Of a stretch of DNA of 40,037 nt, positions 21,927 to 29,148 are shown piece after piece (position 1 is the stretch's first letter; every line of letters starts with the position of its first letter). This DNA is from Ilumatobacteraceae bacterium (lineage in GTDB: Bacteria > Actinomycetota > Acidimicrobiia > Acidimicrobiales > Ilumatobacteraceae): contig JAFMMJ010000013.1 in assembly GCA_017859785.1 (NCBI GenBank), forward strand, positions 1 to 40,037, given 5' to 3'. The notes beneath the pieces were generated by a model that saw only the letters and a list, made by a program, of their open reading frames with translations, was not told where the DNA came from and searched no databases. Made by a program: the position numbers and the translations under genes.

Positions 21927-23640
21927 CGCTCTCCTCCAGCCCCGCGGCGCGACGATCGCCAGGGGCGGGTTCCGCCGAGCCGGTGATGAGCTCGACCGCC
22001 TGGTGCGCGGTCGCGTGTAGCCGCCCGTCGAGGCGCTCCCATAGGCCGGCTCGTCGAAGCACATCGCGAACCGGACCTTTGACGTCGCAGAGGTGAAGCA
22101 CGACGGGGGACTCGTCGAGGTCGGTGAGGATCTCCGCGAGCGTCTCGGCCCCGGTCGCGTCGATGTCGTTGATTCCAGAGCAGTCGAGGACGAGCGCTCG
22201 GGGCTCGGTCTGCAACTGGGCTGCCCGGTCACCGAGGAGACGCTTGACGTGCTGAGAGTTCACGAACGAGAGCGCGGCGTCGATGCGGACGATGTCGATA
22301 CCGGGAATCGTCTCGGCGTCAGGGAAGCGCTCGAGGTTCCGCCAGCTCGTCGTGCCAGGAATGCGGCCGAGCACAGCGGTGTGGGGCTTGGACATTCGGG
22401 CAAACACCACGAGCATCGACGCGACGACCGCGACCCCGATACCCACCTCGATGCCAAGGATCAGCGTGGCGAAGAACGCGACTCCGAGACCGACGAGGTC
22501 GGTTCGCTTCACAGCAGCGATGTGTCGCATCTCGGCGATATCGACGAGGTTGATGACCGCGACGATGATGATCGCGCCGAGTGCCGCCTTCGGCAGATTC
22601 TCGAAGAGCGGGGTGAGGAGCGCGATGGTGATGAGAACGATCACCGCGGTGATGACACTCGCGAGCGGAGTTCTCGCTCCGGCTGAATCGTTGACGGCTG
22701 TCCGCGAGAAGCCGCCGGTCACGGGATAGCCGCCGAAGAGTCCCGCGGTCACGTTCGATGCCCCGAGGGCGACGAGTTCGCGGTTTGCTTCGACGTCGTA
22801 CCGATGGCGGCGGGCGTACACCTTGGCGACGGCGATGGACTCCATGAAGCCGACGAGGGTGATCACCAACGCTGTGGGTAGGAGGTCGGCGATCGCTCCG
22901 CTGCCGAAGTCAGGCAGGGCAAACATCGGAAGGGAGTCAGGGATCGAGCCGACGGTGGCGACGCCGCTCGATCCGAGGTCGGCGAGTGTGACCACCACGG
23001 TGGTAGCGATCACGACAACCAACGCGCCGGGCACCCGTCGGGCGACGCGCTTCAGGACGAGCAGAAGCGCGACGCTTCCGAGCCCGATCGCCAGGGTGGT
23101 CATATCGGTGCCGCCGATCACTGAGAGCACTTCGGTGACCGTCTCGTGGAAGTGGTCGGTGCGGGGTACCGAGACGCCGAGCAGATGCTTGACCTGCGAG
23201 AAGCCGATGATGATCGCCGCGGCAGCGGTGAAGCCGACGAGGACGGAGTGCGACAGGAAGTTCACGACAAATCCGAGCCGTCCGAAGCCGAGCACGAGGT
23301 GGGCCGCTCCGACGAGGAGGGCGAGCAGCGCCGCTGCCGATATGTAACCGGCGGTGCCCTGCTCGTAGAGGGGGGCGAGCGCCGATGCCGTCAGAAGCGA
23401 GACGATGGCGACGGGGCCGACAGCGAGTTGGCGCGAGGTGCCGAGAAGGGCGTAGGCGAGCAGCGGGAGAGTGGACGCGTAGAGGCCGATCTCCGGGGGA
23501 AGGCCGGCGAGCAGTGCGTAGGCCATTCCCTGGGGGACGAGCATCGCCCCGATCGTCAAACCTGCGGCGAGGTCTGGGCGCAGGTCGTCGCGGTGATAAG
23601 CGCGGATCCAACTTGGGGCGAGAGATCGACCGAGATTCAC
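21919..23640 (-). CDS. SulP-family anion transporter with STAS domain
   Basis: A 573-aa inner-membrane permease of the SLC26/SulP family, which carries sulfate, bicarbonate or other anions. The transmembrane core (about 25-430) contains AAGLTIGAMLVPQGMAYALLAGLPPEIGLYAS in conserved form; a cytoplasmic STAS domain (about 450-550: VRIDAALSFVNSQHVKRLL, LVLDCSGINDIDATGAETL) follows. Start chosen at GTG 23640: TACATT lies 7 bases upstream and TTGACC 17 bases further. The frame can be extended to 23676 but that covers the promoter. Next to the sulfide-to-sulfate genes it may move sulfate; next to carbonic anhydrase, bicarbonate. Cargo is not decidable from sequence. Confidence 0.92.
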   Translation of the reverse strand: MNLGRSLAPSWIRAYHRDDLRPDLAAGLTIGAMLVPQGMAYALLAGLPPEIGLYASTLPLLAYALLGTSRQLAVGPVAIVSLLTASALAPLYEQGTAGYISAAALLALLVGAAHLVLGFGRLGFVVNFLSHSVLVGFTAAAAIIIGFSQVKHLLGVSVPRTDHFHETVTEVLSVIGGTDMTTLAIGLGSVALLLVLKRVARRVPGALVVVIATTVVVTLADLGSSGVATVGSIPDSLPMFALPDFGSGAIADLLPTALVITLVGFMESIAVAKVYARRHRYDVEANRELVALGASNVTAGLFGGYPVTGGFSRTAVNDSAGARTPLASVITAVIVLITIALLTPLFENLPKAALGAIIIVAVINLVDIAEMRHIAAVKRTDLVGLGVAFFATLILGIEVGIGVAVVASMLVVFARMSKPHTAVLGRIPGTTSWRNLERFPDAETIPGIDIVRIDAALSFVNSQHVKRLLGDRAAQLQTEPRALVLDCSGINDIDATGAETLAEILTDLDESPVVLHLCDVKGPVRDVLRRAGLWERLDGRLHATAHQAVELITGSAEPAPGDRRAAGLEESGV

Positions 23641-23647
23641 GCCGCAG

Positions 23648-23676
23648 AATGTACGGACATTTGCTCCCGAGGTCAA
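23648..23676 (-). promoter_or_regulatory. sigma70-type leaderless promoter of sulP
   Basis: Minus strand TTGACC (23676-23671), 17 bases, TACATT (23653-23648), then 7 bases to GTG 23640. The GTCCGTAC operator candidate runs into the -10 box. The -35 sequence and spacing are the same as at the sulfur operon promoter, which suggests joint control. Confidence 0.7.
23651..23658 (-). promoter_or_regulatory. operator candidate GTCCGTAC, copy 3 (sulP)
   Basis: Minus strand AATGTCCGTACATT, a near palindrome (12 of 14 bases symmetric) overlapping the sulP -10. A repressor bound here would block polymerase. It shares AATGTCCGTAC with copy 1. Confidence 0.55.
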
Positions 23677-23682
23677 CCACCT

Positions 23683-23696
23683 ACCCCGTACGGGGT
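23683..23696. promoter_or_regulatory. 14-bp palindrome ACCCCGTACGGGGT
   Basis: A perfect inverted repeat in the region between sulP and the divergent aminotransferase gene, 6 bases upstream of the sulP -35 box. ACCCC...GGGGT symmetry resembles operators of CsoR/CstR-type (copper- or persulfide-sensing) repressors, though no such gene is in the window. The core CCGTAC is shared with the GTCCGTAC sites. Role inferred only. Confidence 0.45.
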
Positions 23697-23759
23697 GTCC
23701 AGCGAGGACCCGCGCCGCCTCTTTACTCGATGATTCGGGATAGGTGAGTTCGAGATCGG

Positions 23760-23765
23760 TAGTTT
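23760..23765 (+). promoter_or_regulatory. -10 box of a leaderless promoter (aminotransferase)
   Basis: TAGTTT ends 7 bases before GTG 23773, with no Shine-Dalgarno site. Confidence 0.55.
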
Positions 23766-23772
23766 CGATGGC

Positions 23773-25071
23773 GTGAGCACCCAGTCCGCCGAACAGACCC
23801 TTCTCGATCGCTACCGAAGCGTCCTCCCGTCATTTGTCTCCCCGCTCTACGCGGAACCGGTCGAGATCGACCGCGGCAGCGGCTCGCAGGTATGGGACTC
23901 GGCGGGCAACCGCTACCTCGACTTCTTCGGTGGGGTGCTGACCACGATGGTCGGCCACGACAACCCGCACGTGACGGCAGCGATTCGTGAACAAGCCGGC
24001 AAGGTGCTCCACACCTCGACCCTGTACCTCTCTGAGCCGATGATCGAGTTCGCCGAGATGGTCGCCGAGGTGTCGGGCATTCCCGATGCTCGTGTGTTCT
24101 TCACCACTTCTGGCACCGAGGCCAACGACACCGCCCTGCTGCTGGCCACCAGCTTCAGGAAGTCGAATCAGGTGCTCGCGGTGCGCAACTCCTATCACGG
24201 GCGTTCCTTCACCGCGCAGGCCATCACCTCCCACTCGAGTTGGTCGTCCACCTCCATCAGCGGACTCCAAGTTCAGTTCGTGCAAGGCGGCTACCGCCTT
24301 CGATCACCGTTCGCCCATCTCGACGACGACGCGTACACCGCCGCCTGCACCGCCGACTTGGTGCAACTCCTCGACATGACGTCCGCCGGGGATGTCGCCT
24401 GTCTCATCGCCGAGCCGATCCAAGGAGTCGGGGGTTTCGCGACTCCACCCGATGGCATGTTCGGGGCGTTCGCGAAGGAACTCTCCAACCGCGGGATCCT
24501 GTTCATCTCCGACGAGGTACAGACCGGCTGGGGTCGCACCGGGGAGCATTTCTGGGGCTACCAAGCACACGGGATCGTTCCCGACATCATGACTTTCGCC
24601 AAAGGCGTCGGGAACGGGATCACCCTGGCCGGGGTCGTGGCGAGGGCCGAGATCATGGACACGATCGATGTCTTGTCGTTCTCGACCTTCGGCGGAAACC
24701 CACTCTCCGCCGCAGCCGGTGCGGCGACACTCCGCTACGTGCTCGACAACGACCTGCAGGGCAACGCGCTTCGCATGGGGCGACGATTCGACGCCCGTGT
24801 CCGCCCGATCGTCGAGCAGACCGACTGGATCGCCGAACTCCGGGGACGGGGGCTCATGTGGGCGCTCGAGATCTGCCACCCGGGAACCGTCGAACCAGAT
24901 CCGAAGCGGACCGCCGCGCTCCTCGAGGCGGCGAAGCGGCACGGTCTGCTGGTCGGCAAGGGCGGCCTCTACGGCAACGTGATCCGAATGTCGCCGATGC
25001 TCGACATCGATGAAGCGACGATGGACGAGGGTCTCGACGCGCTGGTCGCCGCGATCGGCGATTGCGCCTGA
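23773..25071 (+). CDS. class III PLP-dependent aminotransferase
   Basis: A 432-aa fold-type I aminotransferase. PLP residues: SGTEANDTAL (phosphate loop, 113-122), YHGRSF, Asp247 (FISDEVQTGWGRTG) and Schiff-base Lys277 (TFAKGVGNGI), with STFGGNPLSAAAG near residue 300. The overall pattern recalls alanine:glyoxylate / beta-alanine / GABA aminotransferases; the amino donor is not clear. It diverges from sulP across a 132-base gap. A taurine-type substrate would link it to sulfite, but that is a guess. GTG start, leaderless. Confidence 0.9.
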   Translation: MSTQSAEQTLLDRYRSVLPSFVSPLYAEPVEIDRGSGSQVWDSAGNRYLDFFGGVLTTMVGHDNPHVTAAIREQAGKVLHTSTLYLSEPMIEFAEMVAEVSGIPDARVFFTTSGTEANDTALLLATSFRKSNQVLAVRNSYHGRSFTAQAITSHSSWSSTSISGLQVQFVQGGYRLRSPFAHLDDDAYTAACTADLVQLLDMTSAGDVACLIAEPIQGVGGFATPPDGMFGAFAKELSNRGILFISDEVQTGWGRTGEHFWGYQAHGIVPDIMTFAKGVGNGITLAGVVARAEIMDTIDVLSFSTFGGNPLSAAAGAATLRYVLDNDLQGNALRMGRRFDARVRPIVEQTDWIAELRGRGLMWALEICHPGTVEPDPKRTAALLEAAKRHGLLVGKGGLYGNVIRMSPMLDIDEATMDEGLDALVAAIGDCA

Positions 25072-25076
25072 CCATC

Positions 25077-25502
25077 GTGCGCCTGTCTCCGCTGCTTGTT
25101 GTGCTGGGGCTGCTCAGCGCTTGCGCGACTTCATCGGAGGTGGCACCAACGTCCGACATGGCAGAACTCACCTCGGATGCCTTCCTCGCGCTTGTTGATC
25201 CGGCAGGGGCAGAGGCGATCCTCGCTTCCGGCGGTGTTGAGATCATCGACGTTCGGACTCCCGAGGAGTTCGCCGAAGGTCACCTCCCCGGCGCGGACCT
25301 CATCGATATCTCCGCTCCTGATTTCGTCTCGAGGATCGAGGCCCTTGATCGATCAGCCACGTACTTCGTCTATTGCCGAAGTGACAACCGCTCAGGGCAG
25401 GCAACGGCGCTGATGGCCGACCTCGGGTTTGAGTCGATCTACGAACTCGAGGGAGGCACGGTCGCCTGGCTCGCGAGTGGGCGAACGTTGGTCACGGGCT
25501 GA
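25077..25502 (+). CDS. rhodanese-domain lipoprotein
   Basis: A 141-aa single-domain rhodanese exported as a lipoprotein: hydrophobic LLVVLGLLSAC gives lipobox LSAC with Cys16. The rhodanese domain (about 42-138) has IIDVRTPEEFAEGHLPGA and active-site Cys100 in VYCRSDNRSG, so persulfide transfer outside the cytoplasm is possible. I chose GTG 25077, 5 bases after the aminotransferase stop; TTG 25062 overlapping that stop is an alternative. Likely co-transcribed with the aminotransferase, close to the sulfur cluster but on the other strand. Confidence 0.83.
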   Translation: MRLSPLLVVLGLLSACATSSEVAPTSDMAELTSDAFLALVDPAGAEAILASGGVEIIDVRTPEEFAEGHLPGADLIDISAPDFVSRIEALDRSATYFVYCRSDNRSGQATALMADLGFESIYELEGGTVAWLASGRTLVTG

Positions 25503-25511
25503 CCCGACTAC

Positions 25512-25778
25512 TTAAAAGAGCGGCAACTGCTCCCAGGTGGTCGCCACCTCGGCCACGTTCCGCCATTTCCGCCGGCCCCGAGGTCCTGGCCGACGGACCT
25601 CGAGTGCTTCGGGTCGAAGCGAGCGAGCCGAACCGTCTGGGTCGTGCAGGCAGATGCTCCCGTCAGGCTCAACCCCAGAGATACGACCGACCACCCATCG
25701 CCGGTTCGCATGCGGCTTGAAGCGAACCTCCTCGCCGTGAACGAGGCCGATCTGGCGGAGGGCCGTCCGGTCAGCCAC
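25512..25778 (-). CDS. small hypothetical protein (88 aa)
   Basis: A basic soluble protein: GEEVRFKPHANRRWVVGRISGVEPDGSICLHDPDGSARSLRPEALEVRRPGPRGRRKW, ending TTWEQLPLF. The middle looks like a small beta-barrel (SH3-like) fold; proteins with this pattern occur in actinobacteria without assigned function. Start chosen GTG 25778, 5 bases after the SDR stop at 25784; the frame extends to an ATG at 25832 but that overlaps the SDR by 49 bases. Probably translated with the SDR. Confidence 0.65.
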   Translation of the reverse strand: MADRTALRQIGLVHGEEVRFKPHANRRWVVGRISGVEPDGSICLHDPDGSARSLRPEALEVRRPGPRGRRKWRNVAEVATTWEQLPLF

Positions 25779-25783
25779 GACGG

Positions 25784-26563
25784 TCAGAGTCCGAGAGTGC
25801 GACGCTGCAGCCGCTGCATCCCAGAAATCCAACGCGCCGGATCGTCGCCCTTGTGGCGGAGGTAATCACCGACCTCAGGGTGGGGGAGGATGAGAAAGCG
25901 CTCGTCGATGATGGCGGCGTGCACCACCTCGGCCACCTCCTCGGGCTCGAGCACGTTGCCAACGGCTCGGACCACGTCACCTCCGCCGCCGCCGACCACA
26001 TCGGAGTTCAACATGTCGGTGTTGACACCTTGAGGGCACAGGCACGACACCCGGAGTCCGCGACTGCCGTAGGTGATGGCGAGCCACTCGGCGAACGCGA
26101 CGGCGCCGTGCTTGGTGACGGAGTACGGCGCCGACCCGATCTGAGCGAGCAATCCGGCGGCCGAGGCCGTCGAGCAGAAGTAGCCCTCACCACGCTCGAG
26201 CCAGGCGGGAAGCAGCTGCCGCGCGGCCCAACGGTGGGCGTGGAGATTGATGGCGAAGGCCGTTTCCCAGGTGCCCTCCGCGTCCATCGGGTCGGTTCCG
26301 ATCGCCACTCCAGCGTTCGCGAAGAACAGGTCGATCTCACCGTGCGCTGACCGCGCTGCCGTGATGAGTTCGATATTTCCCGCCTCCGAACTGATATCGG
26401 CGGCCACCGAGAACGCGCCGGGTAACTCGCTGGCGAGGGAGTCGGCGCCCCGCAGGTCGGTCACCGAGAGCCGTGCGCCCGCCTCGTGCAGTCGCCGCGC
26501 GATGGCCGAGCCGATTCCGCCAGCGGCCCCGGTCACTACGACATGTCGATCTCGGAGATCCAT
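25784..26563 (-). CDS. short-chain dehydrogenase/reductase (SDR)
   Basis: A 259-aa classical SDR. NAD(P)-binding TGAAGGIGSAIA (11-22), FFANAGVA, catalytic Ser in CSTASAAG, Tyr and Lys in PYSVTKHG. The Asp after beta2 (VTDLRG) favours NAD(H). The C-terminal half (LPHPEVGDYLRHKGDDPARWISGMQRLQRR) resembles actinobacterial SDRs often found with acyl-CoA dehydrogenases; substrate unknown. ATG 26563 follows TACGAT by 6 bases. Divergent from the small gene at 26623. Confidence 0.9.
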   Translation of the reverse strand: MDLRDRHVVVTGAAGGIGSAIARRLHEAGARLSVTDLRGADSLASELPGAFSVAADISSEAGNIELITAARSAHGEIDLFFANAGVAIGTDPMDAEGTWETAFAINLHAHRWAARQLLPAWLERGEGYFCSTASAAGLLAQIGSAPYSVTKHGAVAFAEWLAITYGSRGLRVSCLCPQGVNTDMLNSDVVGGGGGDVVRAVGNVLEPEEVAEVVHAAIIDERFLILPHPEVGDYLRHKGDDPARWISGMQRLQRRTLGL

Positions 26564-26569
26564 CTCGTC

Positions 26570-26615
26570 ATCGTAGGTGGGGATGCGTCCCGAGGACCCA
26601 GCGTCCCGATACGGT
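26570..26615. promoter_or_regulatory. divergent leaderless promoters (SDR and 73-aa protein)
   Basis: Minus-strand TACGAT (26575-26570), 6 bases before ATG 26563; plus-strand TACGGT (26610-26615), 7 bases before ATG 26623. The two boxes are 34 bases apart within a 59-base gap. Confidence 0.55.
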
Positions 26616-26622
26616 GTGGGCG

Positions 26623-26844
26623 ATGACGGATCCGAGCCTCCACACCGACGACGGGAACACCAACTCGACGACGGGAGCGGTGGCGCTCGAGGATCGTCCT
26701 GAGCGCGACGCTGACGCGGTGCTCGCCTCCGCGATCGCCATGGTCGACGAGGCGCTCGGTCGGATGCTTCAGCGCGAACTCGTGTCCTCCAACGAGGTCA
26801 CCGATGTGCTGCTGGACATTCGCAGCGTGCTCGTCTCAATCTGA
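26623..26844 (+). CDS. small hypothetical protein (73 aa)
   Basis: MTDPSLHTDDGNTNSTTG start, then an acidic helical part (DADAVLASAIAMVDEALGRMLQRELVSSNEVTDVLLDIRSVLVSI). No cysteine or membrane helix. The start is supported by a TACGGT box 7 bases upstream. It converges on the PAP2 gene with 15 bases between stops. I do not recognise it. Confidence 0.65.
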   Translation: MTDPSLHTDDGNTNSTTGAVALEDRPERDADAVLASAIAMVDEALGRMLQRELVSSNEVTDVLLDIRSVLVSI

Positions 26845-26859
26845 GATCAGCGGCTGGAG

Positions 26860-27450
26860 TCAGCGACGTCCGGCGAGCCGGTCGAGTGGTCGCGCGAGAA
26901 CCCTCGCGAGGGTGATTCCGGTCAACGCGCCGCCGACGACGTCGCTCGCGTGGTGGATACGCACGACGGCGCGACTGGCGCCGACCACCACGGCCATCGT
27001 CAACCAGATCGGTGAGGTGCGACCACGAGACCATCTGATGAGGGTCACCGCAGCGAAGGCGGCGGCGCTCGCGTGTCCGGAGGGGAACGCCGAGGTGCTC
27101 GGCCGCCGAACGTCGTAGCGGTCATCGCCGGACTCGGTTGGTCGCTCACGACGGAAAAGTCGCTTCACGCCCTGATTGACGATCAGGCTCTCGGCTGCGA
27201 GTCCGATGTCGAGAGCGATCGACTCACGGAGACGACCGCCAGCGAGGGCGCGCGCCAACCCGGCCGCGTGCCAGATCGTGCTCCAGTCGCCGAGCTTGGA
27301 CGCGGTGGTGGCCACCCGATCGACGGTCGGGTTACCGCGGATCGTCTCGAGCCACTCATCGACAGCGGTGTCGAATCGGGCGACCCGGGGTCCGAGGCCA
27401 CCGAGGCCAGGAACTGTGTGCTCGGCGTGCTCGCGCTGTTCCGAACTCAT
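26860..27450 (-). CDS. PAP2-family phosphatase
   Basis: A 196-aa membrane phosphatase with the full acid-phosphatase signature: K96-x6-R103-P104 (KRLFRRERP), PSGH at 123-126 (AFPSGHASAA) and SR-x5-H-x3-D at 159-170 (SRAVVRIHHASD). Hydrophobic helices around residues 58-92 and 128-180 place the active site at the membrane surface; substrates in the family are lipid phosphates or pyrophosphates. Its ATG overlaps the RecB-like gene stop (ATGA). Confidence 0.92.
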   Translation of the reverse strand: MSSEQREHAEHTVPGLGGLGPRVARFDTAVDEWLETIRGNPTVDRVATTASKLGDWSTIWHAAGLARALAGGRLRESIALDIGLAAESLIVNQGVKRLFRRERPTESGDDRYDVRRPSTSAFPSGHASAAAFAAVTLIRWSRGRTSPIWLTMAVVVGASRAVVRIHHASDVVGGALTGITLARVLARPLDRLAGRR

Positions 27451-28271
27451 CGTGGCGCCACCCCGGCGTAGACGACGGGTGCCTCCTCCGCGGCGCGAGC
27501 AGGATCACCGCCGAACTCCGGGCACCAGCGCTGGTAGGCGCAGGAACGGCAGAGCGCGCTCTTCTTCGGTCGGAAGTCGTCGCGCTCGCAGGCCGTCGTG
27601 ATCGCGCTGTGCACGGCACTCACGCGCGTCGTCAGGAACGAGATGGCCTGCTCGGTCGGCTCGGCGCTCAGCACCTCGCCGGAACGAACGAAGAGCAGGC
27701 GCACACTTCCCGGCGATTCTCCGAGGCGCTCGCGACACAGCAGCGCGTAGAAGTGGACTCCGGACATCGACTTCTTCTGGTATGCGGGAGGGGGAGTGCG
27801 CCCCGTCTTGTAATCGCTCACCACGAGTCGACCTTCGGCGTCGCGCTCGAGTCGGTCGATGATGCCTCGCAGGGTGACAGGCCCAACCTCGGCCTCGAGG
27901 CGCAACTCGAGGCCGACCGTCTCGATCGAATCGGGATCCTCCATGGTCAAGTAGTTGCGAGCGAGCGAACGGGCATCGTCATCGAATGCGGCGAGTCGTG
28001 TCTCGTCAAGGGAGAGCCAAGCGAGTTCCGGACCGTCGTGGTACTCAGAGATGGCGGCCTCGGTGCACTGGTCGAGGAAGCCTGGCGTGCGCTCGCCTCG
28101 CGGCGCCTCCATGAAGAGCTCGAGCGCGCGGTGCACGAGGGAGCCCTTGGTCGTCGCCTCGGTGGGTGGGTCGGGGAGGCCGTCGAGGCTCGCGAACCGG
28201 AACGCAAGAGGACACGACAGAAACGACTCAATCCGCGATGGGGAGAGCGTGGTTGGCGGGGTGTGGCTCAC
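27447..28271 (-). CDS. RecB-like PD-(D/E)XK nuclease with Fe-S cysteines
   Basis: A 274-aa stand-alone nuclease of the RecB/Cas4/AddB-C type. Active-site residues: His47 (GSLVHRALE), Asp139 (RGIIDRLE), Asp153 and Lys155 (VSDYKTG). Four cysteines, C20 (FLSCPLAF) plus C241, C244 and C250 (CRSCAYQRWC), would hold a [4Fe-4S] cluster as in Cas4 and AddB. No helicase domain and no CRISPR array nearby, so a DNA-repair exonuclease role is more likely than adaptation. GTG 28271 overlaps the upstream hydrolase stop by 4 bases. Confidence 0.9.
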   Translation of the reverse strand: MSHTPPTTLSPSRIESFLSCPLAFRFASLDGLPDPPTEATTKGSLVHRALELFMEAPRGERTPGFLDQCTEAAISEYHDGPELAWLSLDETRLAAFDDDARSLARNYLTMEDPDSIETVGLELRLEAEVGPVTLRGIIDRLERDAEGRLVVSDYKTGRTPPPAYQKKSMSGVHFYALLCRERLGESPGSVRLLFVRSGEVLSAEPTEQAISFLTTRVSAVHSAITTACERDDFRPKKSALCRSCAYQRWCPEFGGDPARAAEEAPVVYAGVAPR

Positions 28272-29125
28272 GTTGCGCTCCGAAGAAATTCTGTCGTCGA
28301 ATCGGCGATCTCGTCGGGGTGGCTAAACGGGCCGAAGTGGGTCTGGTGCGCAAGCCGACGGAACGTCGCGTTCGGCAGGCGATCGGCCACCGGGCCCGCG
28401 AAGGAGGAGGGTTGATTCGCCTCATCCGCTCCAGCGAGGACGAGGCAGCGAAGCGAGATCTCGGGCAGGTGGCTCCATACGTCGATCCCGTGGGCGCTGG
28501 CGAACACATCGCCCTCGAAACCCGGCCGGCAGGCGAGGGTGACGCCGTCGTCGTGGGGTCGCGTGCCGAACTCGACATAGGCCTGAAGGGTGGATGGTGT
28601 CATCAGCGAGAGCGGAGGCTTCGATCCGTAGTTCTCGATCGCCGTCTGGTGATCGGGGAACGTCGCTCGCCGGCGTCGCGCGCCGATCACGAGCGGTATC
28701 GACTCGGGGTCGAGTCCCGGCGCTGGAGGAGGTGTGATCGGCTCGAAGAGCACCGCCGACGAGATGAGTCCCGGTTCCTGGTCGGAGACCATCAGGGCCG
28801 CTGCCGCACCCATCGAGTGGCCGAACACCGAGACCGGTTCGCCAGCACCGACCGATCGGCACACCTGAAGGAGGTCAGCAGCGAAACCCGACCAGTCGGT
28901 CAGGTTTGACCGTGGCTCGGACGAGCCGCCATGCCCCCGGTAGTCGAGGCCGTGAACTCGATACGACCCTCGGAGACGTCCGATCATGTCGACGTAGCAG
29001 TGCGCATGGAACCCGGTGGCATGAGACACGACGAGCGGAGGGCCGTCACCTCCGAAGTCGTGTACGGCGAGCTTGACGCCGTCGGAGGCGTCCACCTCGA
29101 CCGTGCTCAAGGCCTGGATGCTCAC
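28268..29125 (-). CDS. alpha/beta hydrolase
   Basis: A 285-aa hydrolase with the oxyanion HATGFHA motif near residue 35, LDYRGHGGS, nucleophile Ser104 in FGHSMG, and the late His in LAHQTHFGPF. The substrate is unknown; the family includes esterases, lipases and C-C hydrolases. GTG 29125 is preceded by TTAGAT 9 bases upstream. First gene of a three-gene run with the nuclease and PAP2 phosphatase, all with 4-base overlaps. Confidence 0.9.
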   Translation of the reverse strand: MSIQALSTVEVDASDGVKLAVHDFGGDGPPLVVSHATGFHAHCYVDMIGRLRGSYRVHGLDYRGHGGSSEPRSNLTDWSGFAADLLQVCRSVGAGEPVSVFGHSMGAAAALMVSDQEPGLISSAVLFEPITPPPAPGLDPESIPLVIGARRRRATFPDHQTAIENYGSKPPLSLMTPSTLQAYVEFGTRPHDDGVTLACRPGFEGDVFASAHGIDVWSHLPEISLRCLVLAGADEANQPSSFAGPVADRLPNATFRRLAHQTHFGPFSHPDEIADSTTEFLRSAT

Positions 29126-29148
29126 GTGATCCGGATCTAACGGTTCAC

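Noticed and set aside
27447-28271. Cas4-like nuclease as a sign of a CRISPR system
   Set aside because: No repeat array or other cas gene is present; stand-alone RecB-like nucleases are common in actinobacteria.
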